Below are positions 1-5,549 of a stretch of 6,861 bases of DNA, piece by piece. Both the position numbers and the translations under genes were made by a program. The DNA lies in contig JAFYKS010000284.1 of assembly GCA_017537495.1 (NCBI GenBank), positions 1 to 6,861 on the forward strand. Direction: 5' to 3'. The notes below the pieces were generated by a model. It saw nothing but the letters and a program-made list of their open reading frames with translations. It made no database searches and had not been told where the DNA came from. The DNA is from Bacillota bacterium. GTDB taxonomy: Bacteria > Bacillota > Clostridia > Peptostreptococcales > Anaerovoracaceae. The first letter of the stretch is position 1, and every line of letters begins with the position of its first letter.

Positions 1-661
1 GGTTGTATTCTTTATGATTTGCAAAGCTTGGCTTCGCACATGCCAGTGCACATTCCACGCTGGATACTGCAAAATCGTCCGGTGTGATGTCTGGATCGTA
101 CTTCAGGGTAATGGAAGGCATTGCATTATCCTTGAATTCCTTCTGCACTTCCAGAATGATTCTGCCGGCGCGGGTTGCTTCAGGGCCCAGATTCATATGA
201 CAGTAAGAGTCAGGAATGGTGCGGTCCAGGAAGAACATGAAGTGGCGGATCATCTTCTTTGCTTCCTCTTCATCTTCAATGAATGGTTCCAGCATCATAT
301 CCACGTTGCCCAGATATACAGGATAGTGGGTTACAGAAGGGATGTGACGGTAAAAAACTAACAGCGCAGTAATCGCTTCCCACAGATTGGTAGGCGGATC
401 CAGACGCAGGAACTTACATCCTTCTCTCATCAGCTTTTCATAGTCCGGACAGATATAACGAGGACAGTATGTCGCATTACCTTCTGTCATAGTACAGAGG
501 ACACCGGCTTCCACCAGTTCTCTGAACTTCGGTGTAGTTTCGAAGAACTCAACGTGATTCATCGGGATAGAAGACAGACTTGTCATAGCCTGTTCATGAG
601 TTAATGCACAGTTATTGATAACAGACATTACGTCGTTTTTCAGATTTCCAATAGTAAGCAT
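1..661 (-). CDS. yjjI: YjjI-family glycyl radical enzyme, N-terminal part (runs off left edge)
   Basis: The minus strand is open from an ATG at 661 to the window edge, giving 220 codons and no stop. Seen: the protein begins MLTIGNLKND. It shares many short blocks with E. coli YjjI as I remember it, among them PRYICPDYEKL (68-78), IPSVTHYPVYLG (107-118), FLDRTIPDSYCHMNLGP (144-160) and YDPDITPDD (188-196), in the same order and spacing. YjjI (DUF3029) belongs to the glycyl radical enzymes related to pyruvate formate-lyase. They need an activating radical-SAM enzyme (YjjW in E. coli) and work under anoxic conditions. The thiyl-radical cysteine and C-terminal glycyl loop lie outside the window, so catalytic competence cannot be checked, nor can an activase gene be seen. 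The Shine-Dalgarno AAAGGAGA (673-680) and the 22-nt gap to the upstream ribokinase gene indicate co-transcription. The family call is firm; I do not assign a substrate. Confidence 0.88.
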   Translation of the reverse strand, partial: MLTIGNLKNDVMSVINNCALTHEQAMTSLSSIPMNHVEFFETTPKFRELVEAGVLCTMTEGNATYCPRYICPDYEKLMREGCKFLRLDPPTNLWEAITALLVFYRHIPSVTHYPVYLGNVDMMLEPFIEDEEEAKKMIRHFMFFLDRTIPDSYCHMNLGPEATRAGRIILEVQKEFKDNAMPSITLKYDPDITPDDFAVSSVECALACAKPSFANHKEYN

Positions 662-683
662 GGTCGTTTATCTCTCCTTTTCT

Positions 684-1604
684 TTATAATTCCGGTGCAT
701 AATTCAGAACTTCTTCCAGAGTCGGAATAGAAGTCTGTGCACCCTTCCTTGTTACTGCAATTGCAGATGCATTCTGACCGAAACGAATCGCTGCATCAAC
801 CGGTTCACCCTTGCTCAGAGCCAGTGCGAAAGATGCAGTGAAGCAGTCTCCGGCAGCCGTAGTATCGACTGCATTTACTTTATTGGCAGGGAAGAAACGG
901 CATCCCTCATCGTTCACCAGCAGCAAACCATCGCCACCTAAAGATACCATAACATTCTTTACGCCCTTGGCACGCAGCTGCTCTGCAGCCTCACGGCGTT
1001 CTTCCTCTCCGTTCAGAGAACGGCCCACCAGAATTTCCAGTTCTGTTTCATTTGGCTTGATGTACTCAACGCCCTTCCAGATAGAATCCGGAAGATTGCC
1101 CTTCGCTGGTGCAGGATCAAGAATAACCATCTTGCCCAGGGAAACAGCCAGATTCTTGGCATATTCAACCACTGCAGGATCAATTTCCAGCTGCATCATC
1201 AGAATGTCGCACTCTTCAATCAGTGCACGGTTTTCATCAATCAGCTCTCTGGAAACCTTCGCATTGGTTCCTCCGATCAGAATGATGGAGTTGGCGCCAG
1301 CGCCATCCACAGTGATAAACGCCTGACCGGTGGTTTCACCTTCCATTACTGCAATTCCAGCGGTATTCACACCAACTTTCTCCAGATTATCTGTCAGCAT
1401 CTTACCAAAGCTGTCGTCTGCAACAGCACCAATCATGCTGACAGACCCCCCCAGCTTTCCTGCTGCATATGCCTGATTGGCACCCTTTCCTCCGGGTACC
1501 AGAAAAACACCTGTACCTGTCAAAGTCTCGCCGGATTTCGGCATGTAAGGTGTTTCAATTACAGTGTCCATATTCAGACTACCAATTACCAGTATTTTTT
1601 TCAT
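684..1604 (-). CDS. rbsK: ribokinase (PfkB family)
   Basis: A 306-residue protein, close to the 309 of E. coli RbsK. It phosphorylates D-ribose with ATP to ribose-5-phosphate in the cytoplasm. Seen: substrate-side start GSLNMD (8-13); PfkB signature 1 GGKGANQA (38-45); QLE with the ribokinase-type Glu at 140; KPNETE (183-188) with the Asn that contacts nucleotide and metal; signature 2 DTTAAGD (247-253), whose last Asp is the catalytic base; and a C-terminal TRKGAQTSIP (285-294) of the ion-binding/adenine region. All family residues I can check are present, so it should be active. Some PfkB sugar kinases differ in substrate, but the motif set is ribokinase-like. The start is the first ATG, with a weak AGAAG 6 nt upstream (1611-1615) and a second purine-rich stretch further up. 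It is the first gene of a unit with the yjjI homologue and lies divergent to the nucleoside phosphorylase, which fits ribose salvage from nucleosides. Confidence 0.93.
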   Translation of the reverse strand: MKKILVIGSLNMDTVIETPYMPKSGETLTGTGVFLVPGGKGANQAYAAGKLGGSVSMIGAVADDSFGKMLTDNLEKVGVNTAGIAVMEGETTGQAFITVDGAGANSIILIGGTNAKVSRELIDENRALIEECDILMMQLEIDPAVVEYAKNLAVSLGKMVILDPAPAKGNLPDSIWKGVEYIKPNETELEILVGRSLNGEEERREAAEQLRAKGVKNVMVSLGGDGLLLVNDEGCRFFPANKVNAVDTTAAGDCFTASFALALSKGEPVDAAIRFGQNASAIAVTRKGAQTSIPTLEEVLNYAPEL

Positions 1605-1726
1605 ATTTTGCTTCTATGTTTATCCTTTTTTACCAAATGCATGAATCAGTTTTTTGCACACTAAACCTGCAGATAAACCGAACTCCATACATGGGACTCT
1701 AAAAATATAGCCATTTATCTACCATA

Positions 1727-1755
1727 ATTCTATCTTAAAACACTGTTGCAGTCAA
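1727..1755 (-). promoter_or_regulatory. sigma-A-type promoter for rbsK-yjjI
   Basis: Reading the minus strand, a -35 box TTGACT (1755-1750) is followed by a 17-nt spacer and a -10 box TAGAAT (1732-1727). Each box matches consensus at five of six positions with optimal spacing. The predicted start is near 1720, about 115 nt before the ribokinase ATG. Prediction from sequence only. Confidence 0.62.
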
Positions 1756-1764
1756 TTGATTCAT

Positions 1765-1774
1765 TTCGAAAATC
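1765..1774 (+). repeat. direct repeat copy 1 (TTCGAAAATC)
   Basis: An exact 10-nt copy of the sequence at 1843-1852, 78 nt away. It contains the palindrome TTCGAA. This copy lies 10-19 nt upstream of the -35 box of the minus-strand promoter, where an activator or an upstream repressor half could sit. It is a possible operator element; the regulator is unknown. Confidence 0.4.
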
Positions 1775-1831
1775 TACGCATTTTGTCAAAATTGTATGCC
1801 TGTTCCCCCCTATACCTCTGCTGAAACCGGA

Positions 1832-1860
1832 TTGACAGTATATTCGAAAATCAGTAAGAT
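1832..1860 (+). promoter_or_regulatory. sigma-A-type promoter for the nucleoside phosphorylase gene
   Basis: A perfect -35 TTGACA (1832-1837), a 17-nt spacer, and a -10 TAAGAT (1855-1860) that matches consensus at four of six positions. The predicted start is near 1867, leaving a leader of about 55 nt before the ATG at 1921. A second TATAAT-like hexamer at 1874-1879 lacks a -35 partner at the right distance, so this pair is preferred. Confidence 0.65.
1843..1852 (+). repeat. direct repeat copy 2 (TTCGAAAATC)
   Basis: The second exact copy of the 10-mer, lying inside the spacer between the -35 and -10 boxes of the plus-strand promoter. A protein bound here would block RNA polymerase. The position suggests a repressor site shared by both divergent promoters; this is inference. 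Confidence 0.4.
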
Positions 1861-1888
1861 ATATTCATAAAGTTATAATCATTACTGA
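1851..1888. repeat. inverted repeat across the -10/start region, possible operator
   Basis: The left arm TCAGTAAGAT (1851-1860) pairs with the right arm ATCATTACTGA (1878-1888), leaving one extra base in the right arm and a 17-nt AT-rich centre. The left arm contains the -10 box TAAGAT and the right arm ends about 21 nt past the predicted start. This placement is typical of repressor operators, although a weak RNA hairpin in the leader is an alternative. Confidence 0.42.
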
Positions 1889-1920
1889 CTCAAAACACCC
1901 CAGAGAAAGGTTTAAAATCT

Positions 1921-2688
1921 ATGAAAGAAAAGAGAATGTTGCACCTGGGCATCTGTCCCGGTGATGTTGGCCGTTATGTTTTCCTTCCCGGCAGCCCTGA
2001 GCGCACCGAGAAGATTGCAAAGTATTTCGAAAACCCTAAAGAAATTGCATTCCACCGCGAATTCAGAACCTGGACAGGTACTCTGGACGGCGTACCTGTA
2101 GCAGTTACCAGTACAGGTGTAGGCGGTCCTTCCACCTCTATCGCCATGGAAGAACTCTTCCAGTGCGGTGCTGACACCATGATGCGTGTAGGCAGCTGTG
2201 CCTCCGTTTCTCCAAAGGTTCGCCAGGGTGACATCTGCATCCCTACTGGCGCTGTACGTATGGAAGGCGTTGGCTGTCATTACCTCCCTATGGAGTTCCC
2301 TGCAGTACCAAGCCTTCAGATGGTGAAGGCCCTGGAAGAAGCGGCAATTGAAAAGGGTTTCCCTTATGACACCGGTGTCACCATTACCAAGGCCTCCTTC
2401 TTCACCCAGAGTGCTCCGGAAACTAAGCCGATTGGTCCGGAGCTGATCTGGAGATGGGAGTCTTACGTAAAAGGTGGTGCTACCAACACCAGCATGGAAT
2501 GTGCACCGCTGTTCCTGATCGGTGCAAGCCTTGGAATCCGTACCTCCTGTGTCATGGTATCTGCTACCAACTGCAAGGAATACGACGGCCAGGGTGAAAG
2601 CCAGCCGCTGAAGAATCTGGAAGACCGTGCAATTCAGGTTGCAATCGAAGGTATGCGAAAAATCATTCAGCAGGATCTTCAGAAGTAA
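1921..2688 (+). CDS. udp: uridine-phosphorylase-like nucleoside phosphorylase
   Basis: A 255-residue protein of the NP-I nucleoside phosphorylase family, near the 253 of E. coli Udp. Such enzymes split a nucleoside with phosphate into a base and (deoxy)ribose-1-phosphate in the cytoplasm, usually as hexamers. Seen: LHLG (7-10); LPGSPER (22-28) as the phosphate loop; HREF (45-48) with the Arg given by the neighbouring subunit; STGVGGPSTSIAMEEL (64-79), nearly identical to Udp; MRVGS (88-92), whose Arg binds phosphate; EFPAV (125-129); and NTSMEC (189-194), whose Met-Glu holds the ribose. Odd: the usual PGD is PGS, the first Glu of the EME motif is Ser, and the Gln-x-Arg uracil clamp of E. coli Udp is not evident around 160-172. 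Family and reaction type are secure; uridine as substrate is likely but unproven. The ribosome binding site is AGAAAGG (1904-1910), 10 nt before the ATG. Confidence 0.85.
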   Translation: MKEKRMLHLGICPGDVGRYVFLPGSPERTEKIAKYFENPKEIAFHREFRTWTGTLDGVPVAVTSTGVGGPSTSIAMEELFQCGADTMMRVGSCASVSPKVRQGDICIPTGAVRMEGVGCHYLPMEFPAVPSLQMVKALEEAAIEKGFPYDTGVTITKASFFTQSAPETKPIGPELIWRWESYVKGGATNTSMECAPLFLIGASLGIRTSCVMVSATNCKEYDGQGESQPLKNLEDRAIQVAIEGMRKIIQQDLQK

Positions 2689-2694
2689 ATTCCG

Positions 2695-2723
2695 TTCACA
2701 ATATGTCTCAGCTATGTTATAAT
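2695..2723 (+). promoter_or_regulatory. extended -10 promoter for the DUF4230 gene
   Basis: A -35 TTCACA (2695-2700, five of six) is followed after 17 nt by a perfect TATAAT (2718-2723) preceded by TG plus one base (2715-2717). It begins only 7 nt after the phosphorylase stop, so the next gene has its own start near 2730 with a leader of about 28 nt. No terminator is seen before it, so read-through from upstream may add to expression. Confidence 0.72.
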
Positions 2724-2744
2724 ATTGTTAAGAATTGTCGAAGC

Positions 2745-2750
2745 AGGAGG
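2745..2750 (+). promoter_or_regulatory. ribosome binding site that fixes the DUF4230 start
   Basis: A perfect AGGAGG lies 7 nt before the ATG at 2758. It rules out the in-frame TTG at 2725, which would place this site inside the coding region and start upstream of the predicted transcription start. Confidence 0.85.
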
Positions 2751-2757
2751 CACACCC

Positions 2758-3363
2758 ATGAAATTCATCAGAAAAATACTCGTAACAATTTTGCTCATCG
2801 CAGCCTTTGTGGTTGGTGCAGCAGCCGGCGACATGCTGGATCTAGATCTGCTTCCGCTGGATAAGGCGACCTACGACATAGAGATTTTGAAGGAACAGAT
2901 TACAGAAATCTCCGAAATGGCCACACTGGAATACCGCTACAGCGGTAAGGCTACATACGACGGAGGCTCCCTCCAGCTCTTCGGTAAAAACGTTCCGTTT
3001 ACCGCCAAAAGCATGATTGTCTACTATGAAGGTATCGTCAAACTGGGCAGCGACCTGTCCGGTATCGAAATTGAGCCCGGTGAGGGAAGAAACCAGATTA
3101 TCGTAACCATTCCTCATTCCAAGATTCTCAGCCACGAAATCGACGAGGACACCTGGGAAGTTCTGGACGTAAAGAACGGCCTCTTTAACAGAGTGACCCT
3201 GGAAGACAACGGCGAATTTGTAAAGAAGCAGAAAAAGGCACGTGAAAAGGAAATCAAGAAGGGTGATCTGCCGAAGCAGGCTGACGAAAAGATGGTAAGC
3301 CAGCTGACAGGCTTCCTTACCATGGCATACCCGGATATCGAAGTAGAAGTGAAATTCAAATAA
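2758..3363 (+). CDS. membrane-anchored DUF4230 family protein
   Basis: A protein of 201 residues. Seen: a positively charged start MKFIRK; one hydrophobic segment at about 7-24 that would anchor the protein or act as a signal sequence, with no lipobox cysteine; then an acidic linker and an extracytoplasmic domain. The core pattern resembles DUF4230: MIVYYEGIVKLGSDLSGIEI (86-105), then IIVTIPHSKILSHEID (114-129), a segment about NGLFNRV (140-146), and a helical, lysine-rich stretch (155-168). The protein ends in a short beta-like VEVKFK. The function of DUF4230 proteins is not known to me, and nothing here points to catalysis. The start is set by the AGGAGG at 2745. It has its own promoter, lies in the same direction as the phosphorylase 69 nt upstream, and faces the right-hand operon across a shared terminator. 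The family call is by pattern memory. Confidence 0.68.
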   Translation: MKFIRKILVTILLIAAFVVGAAAGDMLDLDLLPLDKATYDIEILKEQITEISEMATLEYRYSGKATYDGGSLQLFGKNVPFTAKSMIVYYEGIVKLGSDLSGIEIEPGEGRNQIIVTIPHSKILSHEIDEDTWEVLDVKNGLFNRVTLEDNGEFVKKQKKAREKEIKKGDLPKQADEKMVSQLTGFLTMAYPDIEVEVKFK

Positions 3364-3415
3364 GAAGATAAAAAAGATGGTATCGTAATTAAACGATACC
3401 ATCTTTTTTATCTTC
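3364..3415. terminator. bidirectional intrinsic terminator
   Basis: A perfect 23-bp inverted repeat (3364-3386 with 3393-3415) and a 6-nt loop AATTAA. The stem carries an A6 run near its base on one side and a T6 run on the other, so each strand ends a GC-containing inner hairpin (GATGGTATCGT) with a U-run. It begins directly after the DUF4230 stop and ends 5 nt before the stop of the convergent gene, serving both. Confidence 0.92.
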
Positions 3416-3419
3416 TGTA

Positions 3420-4232
3420 TCAGTTCAGTGCCTGATCAATCTGTTCTTCGGTAAAGCCTTCCCTCTTCAGGAATTTCTTCAAAGCTTCCTTGTCAGAGAA
3501 GAGACCGTTACCGTATTCTTCCGCTGCCTTTTCCGCCTGCTTAAACCAGTCTGCACCGCAGTTATCGGCACCGTAAACAGCCTGTTCTTCTGTGAAATCG
3601 TTCTGCTTCAGCAGCTTCACTACCCCATCATAGGAGTAGTATCCGTAATCCAGCATACGTTCTGCATACTGCACAGCCTGTTCATTCCAGTCTGCCCCAC
3701 AGTTATCAGTGCCGAAAACAGCCTGCTCTTTAGTAAAACCATCCCGTTCCAGACGGTCGATCAAACCTCCGTAAGAAAAACCATCCGAGTATTTTATGAT
3801 TTCACGTGCAGCCTCTCCAGCCTGTTCAAACCAGTCAGCTCCGCTGTTATCAGCAGCATACTGTGCCTGCTCTGCAGTAAACAGACGATATTCCAGACTT
3901 TCAATCAGCCCTTCATAGGAATAGGCTCCGTATTTCAGATCCGTTTCTGCTGCCTTCAGTGCCTGCTCATTCCAGTCTGCTCCGCAGCTGTCCGCTGCAT
4001 AAACCGCCGCATCTTCTGTAAATCCGCGGTATACGTTCAGTTCCTCGATCAAACCTTCATAGGAATATGCCCCATACCGCAGACAGTCTTCCGCCTCTTC
4101 CAGAGCTGCATCTTTACCCATCCGAAAGCCCACATTACCGCCTTCTCCGGTAATAATCGAAAGGATAATGACGCCGATAGAGGCCCATACCCACCATTTC
4201 TTCCAGACAGGATTTTTCTTTTTAGTTTTCAT
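3420..4232 (-). CDS. membrane-anchored Ltp-repeat protein
   Basis: A protein of 270 residues. Seen: basic KTKKKNPVWKKWW, then one hydrophobic segment (about 13-28, VWASIGVIILSIIT), then four full tandem repeats (42-91, 92-138, 139-186, 187-233) and a fifth without the last motif (234-268). Each unit reads roughly A..A...L.YG.YSY.GLI..L...FT.EQA.Y..DN.GADW..QA. This matches the Ltp (host cell surface-exposed lipoprotein) repeat, known from a Streptococcus thermophilus prophage protein that blocks phage DNA injection and from many Firmicute surface proteins. No lipobox cysteine follows the hydrophobic segment, so anchoring is probably by the helix itself, with repeats outside the membrane. The ribosome binding site GAGGTGA (4239-4245) lies inside the end of the upstream gene and the genes overlap by 11 nt (4222-4232), indicating translational coupling. 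A phage-exclusion role is only one possibility; cell-envelope function is equally likely. Confidence 0.78.
   Translation of the reverse strand: MKTKKKNPVWKKWWVWASIGVIILSIITGEGGNVGFRMGKDAALEEAEDCLRYGAYSYEGLIEELNVYRGFTEDAAVYAADSCGADWNEQALKAAETDLKYGAYSYEGLIESLEYRLFTAEQAQYAADNSGADWFEQAGEAAREIIKYSDGFSYGGLIDRLERDGFTKEQAVFGTDNCGADWNEQAVQYAERMLDYGYYSYDGVVKLLKQNDFTEEQAVYGADNCGADWFKQAEKAAEEYGNGLFSDKEALKKFLKREGFTEEQIDQALN
3429..4109 (-). repeat. tandem Ltp-type coding repeats, period 141-144 nt
   Basis: The DNA encoding the GADW motif recurs at 3546, 3687, 3831 and 3972 on the plus strand (CCAGTC followed by a GC/TG-rich stretch). The spacings are 141, 144 and 141 nt, giving units of 47, 48 and 47 residues. 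The GADW motif alternates between GADWNEQA and GADWF(E/K)QA. The units have diverged in sequence, so this is an old amplification and not a recent slippage array. Confidence 0.85.
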
Positions 4233-4962
4233 CTGCGGTCACCTCGCTTTCCGGTGCTGCAGCTTTATCCATTCCCAGGTTTATCCGGTATTCCGGATTG
4301 ATACCCGCCAGGATACTTTCAAGAACAGCCACATTGGCTGCAACTTCTGCCCCGTCATTGGAGAACAGGTCGTCCAGCAAAGTCTCCAGAGAAGTCTTCA
4401 CTGTATCCAGAGCACTGCTGATTTCCCACATGGCAGATGCAATATTGCTGCCGGTCTGGCCCTGACGCTCCAGTTTGATATACTTTTCCACCAGATCCAC
4501 AATCATCTGACCTGTATGGTCAGACAGGCTGCGGGCTTTTTTCCGGTCTCTCGGGTCGCTTTCCACTTCCAGTGCGATTTTGCGCAGAAGTACTGCGATA
4601 TCGGTCACTTTGGCCGCGGTTGGACGATCCTTAATTTTTCTTGCCATATCTTCCAGGCTTACGCGGCAGCCATCAATTGCAGCAGCATACTCATTTTTCA
4701 GCCGTGCAGCTTCTCTGCGCGCTTCTTCCGCTTCGACGGTTTTCCGTACTTCAGCTTCCACAGCAGCCTTCTTTCTCTTACCGCGCAAAATATGTTCTGC
4801 AATCAGAATCGTCGTAAATCCGGTCACCAACACCCCAATATTGGGCTCGATGCCCAACAGACCAGCCAGAATTCCTGCCACGACGGCTGCAGCCAGACTT
4901 CCGGCAAACAGATAAATCCAGAACAGGAACCACCATTTTATAATCTTAAAAAGTGTTGTCAT
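4222..4962 (-). CDS. XpaC-like (Halogen_Hydrol family) two-helix membrane protein
   Basis: A protein of 246 residues. Seen: two hydrophobic segments (about 10-37 and 42-59) joined by a short turn with Pro-Asn; a highly charged helix (61-115, KRKKAAVEAEVRKTVEAEE-type) likely to form a coiled coil; and a C-terminal helical domain (118-225) with EVESDPRDRKKARSL (132-146), VDLVEKYIKLERQ (155-167) and a late segment VLESILAG (213-220). This order resembles the XpaC/'5-bromo-4-chloroindolyl phosphate hydrolysis' family, in which a DP-rich motif, a helical EKY.xL segment and a final leucine-rich helix recur. That family name comes from a phenotype, and enzymatic activity is doubtful. I see no telA-like partner gene here. 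The bulk should face the cytoplasm. The start has AAGG 8 nt upstream and lies 5 nt after the DUF436 stop. The end overlaps the Ltp-repeat gene by 11 nt. Confidence 0.58.
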   Translation of the reverse strand: MTTLFKIIKWWFLFWIYLFAGSLAAAVVAGILAGLLGIEPNIGVLVTGFTTILIAEHILRGKRKKAAVEAEVRKTVEAEEARREAARLKNEYAAAIDGCRVSLEDMARKIKDRPTAAKVTDIAVLLRKIALEVESDPRDRKKARSLSDHTGQMIVDLVEKYIKLERQGQTGSNIASAMWEISSALDTVKTSLETLLDDLFSNDGAEVAANVAVLESILAGINPEYRINLGMDKAAAPESEVTADEN

Positions 4963-4967
4963 AATAA

Positions 4968-5543
4968 TTACCTTGGAACTTCTCCTCCGCTTAAAGCGTC
5001 ATCATACATGGCACGGCTTCCGCCGATAAACTTCGGACGTGTCCGCGCACAGATCAGGCTTGCTTCACCGATTTTGCGAAGTGACAGGCGTACGGGAACA
5101 GCAACCTTCTTCAGCTGCATGCCAATCAGCGTACCACCGATATCCATACCCGCATCGGCCTGCATGGTTTCCACAGCCACAGGGCACTGTGCATTCTGAT
5201 ATACTGCAGTGGCGAAAGAGCCTCCTGCCTTCGGATGCGGTACCACATTGACAATTTCCGTTCCGGGCAGCAATGCCGCCTTTTCCACGATAACCGCACG
5301 GTTCAGGTGTTCACAGCACTGAGCTGCCAGGAAGATTCCTTTTGGCTGAAGTACTGCCTGAATTCCTTCATAAATAGCGGCCGCAGCGTTAATATCAGAA
5401 CCTTTGCCGATGGTCAGACCTACCACTTCACTGGAACTGCAGCCAACCACAAGGATGTCCCCCTTCTGCAGATGAGCTGCACCTACCAGCTCGTCCGCCG
5501 CAGTCTGAGCCTGCTCTTTTATTTCATCATAAGTAAAACTCAT
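4968..5543 (-). CDS. ywlG: UPF0340 / DUF436 (TIGR01440, YwlG-like) protein
   Basis: A protein of 191 residues from the ATG at 5543. Seen: a short N-terminal helix region; GCSSSEVVG (34-42), QCCEHLNRA (75-83), VPHPKAGGSFAT (101-112), DAGMDIGGTLIG (130-141) and a C-terminal RTRPKFIGGSRA (168-179). These conserved blocks mark the UPF0340 family of Firmicutes, with B. subtilis YwlG as a member. It is a soluble cytoplasmic protein of unknown biochemical role; the invariant Cys, His and Arg blocks suggest a binding or catalytic pocket. The start at 5543 is preferred because a perfect AGGAGG lies 7 nt before it. An in-frame ATG at 5591 would add 16 residues but translate straight through the hairpin at 5562-5588. 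The gene lies 59 nt after the SAH hydrolase stop and 5 nt before the XpaC-like gene, heading a tight three-gene unit. Confidence 0.9.
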   Translation of the reverse strand: MSFTYDEIKEQAQTAADELVGAAHLQKGDILVVGCSSSEVVGLTIGKGSDINAAAAIYEGIQAVLQPKGIFLAAQCCEHLNRAVIVEKAALLPGTEIVNVVPHPKAGGSFATAVYQNAQCPVAVETMQADAGMDIGGTLIGMQLKKVAVPVRLSLRKIGEASLICARTRPKFIGGSRAMYDDALSGGEVPR

Positions 5544-5549
5544 CGCTTT

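Larger units (their letters stand above)
1605..1920. promoter_or_regulatory. divergent intergenic regulatory region
   Basis: This is the 316-nt space between the ribokinase gene (minus) and the phosphorylase gene (plus). It is clearly AT-richer than the flanking genes and contains no convincing reading frame. It holds two facing-away promoter candidates, a 10-bp direct repeat and an inverted repeat, each listed separately. The ribokinase transcript would have a leader of about 115 nt and the phosphorylase transcript one of about 55 nt. I see no riboswitch-like fold in either leader by eye. Confidence 0.75.

Noticed and set aside
14..361. Open plus-strand frame of 115 codons at the left edge
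   Set aside because: It is antisense to the yjjI homologue, whose protein matches a known family along its whole visible length. The plus frame shows no family motif and no ribosome binding site.
1630..1692. Possible 20-codon leader peptide on the minus strand upstream of ribokinase
   Set aside because: An ATG-to-TAA frame exists in the predicted leader, but it has no Shine-Dalgarno, no telling codon run and no alternative hairpins nearby, so chance is more likely.
1641..1764. Inverted 8-mers ATGAATCA (1641-1648) and TGATTCAT (1757-1764)
   Set aside because: The arms are 108 nt apart, AT-rich and short. In a 316-nt AT-rich region such a match is expected by chance and has no clear placement logic.
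1784..1789. A perfect TTGACA on the minus strand as a -35 box
   Set aside because: No acceptable -10 hexamer lies 16-18 nt downstream (the sequence there reads AAATGA-like). The TTGACT/TAGAAT pair next to it is far better.
2725..2757. TTG start adding 11 residues to the DUF4230 protein
   Set aside because: It would lie upstream of the predicted transcription start and translate through the perfect AGGAGG site. The ATG at 2758 begins a standard membrane anchor.
3420..4962. Phage-defence island or prophage remnant suggested by the Ltp repeats
   Set aside because: No integrase, attachment repeat, phage structural gene or base-composition break is visible; the flanking genes are housekeeping. 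Only a possible exclusion role for the single protein is kept as a hypothesis.
4168..5199. Long plus-strand open frame of 343 codons
   Set aside because: It is the antisense of the XpaC-like gene and parts of both neighbours. It crosses real gene boundaries and has no recognisable domains.
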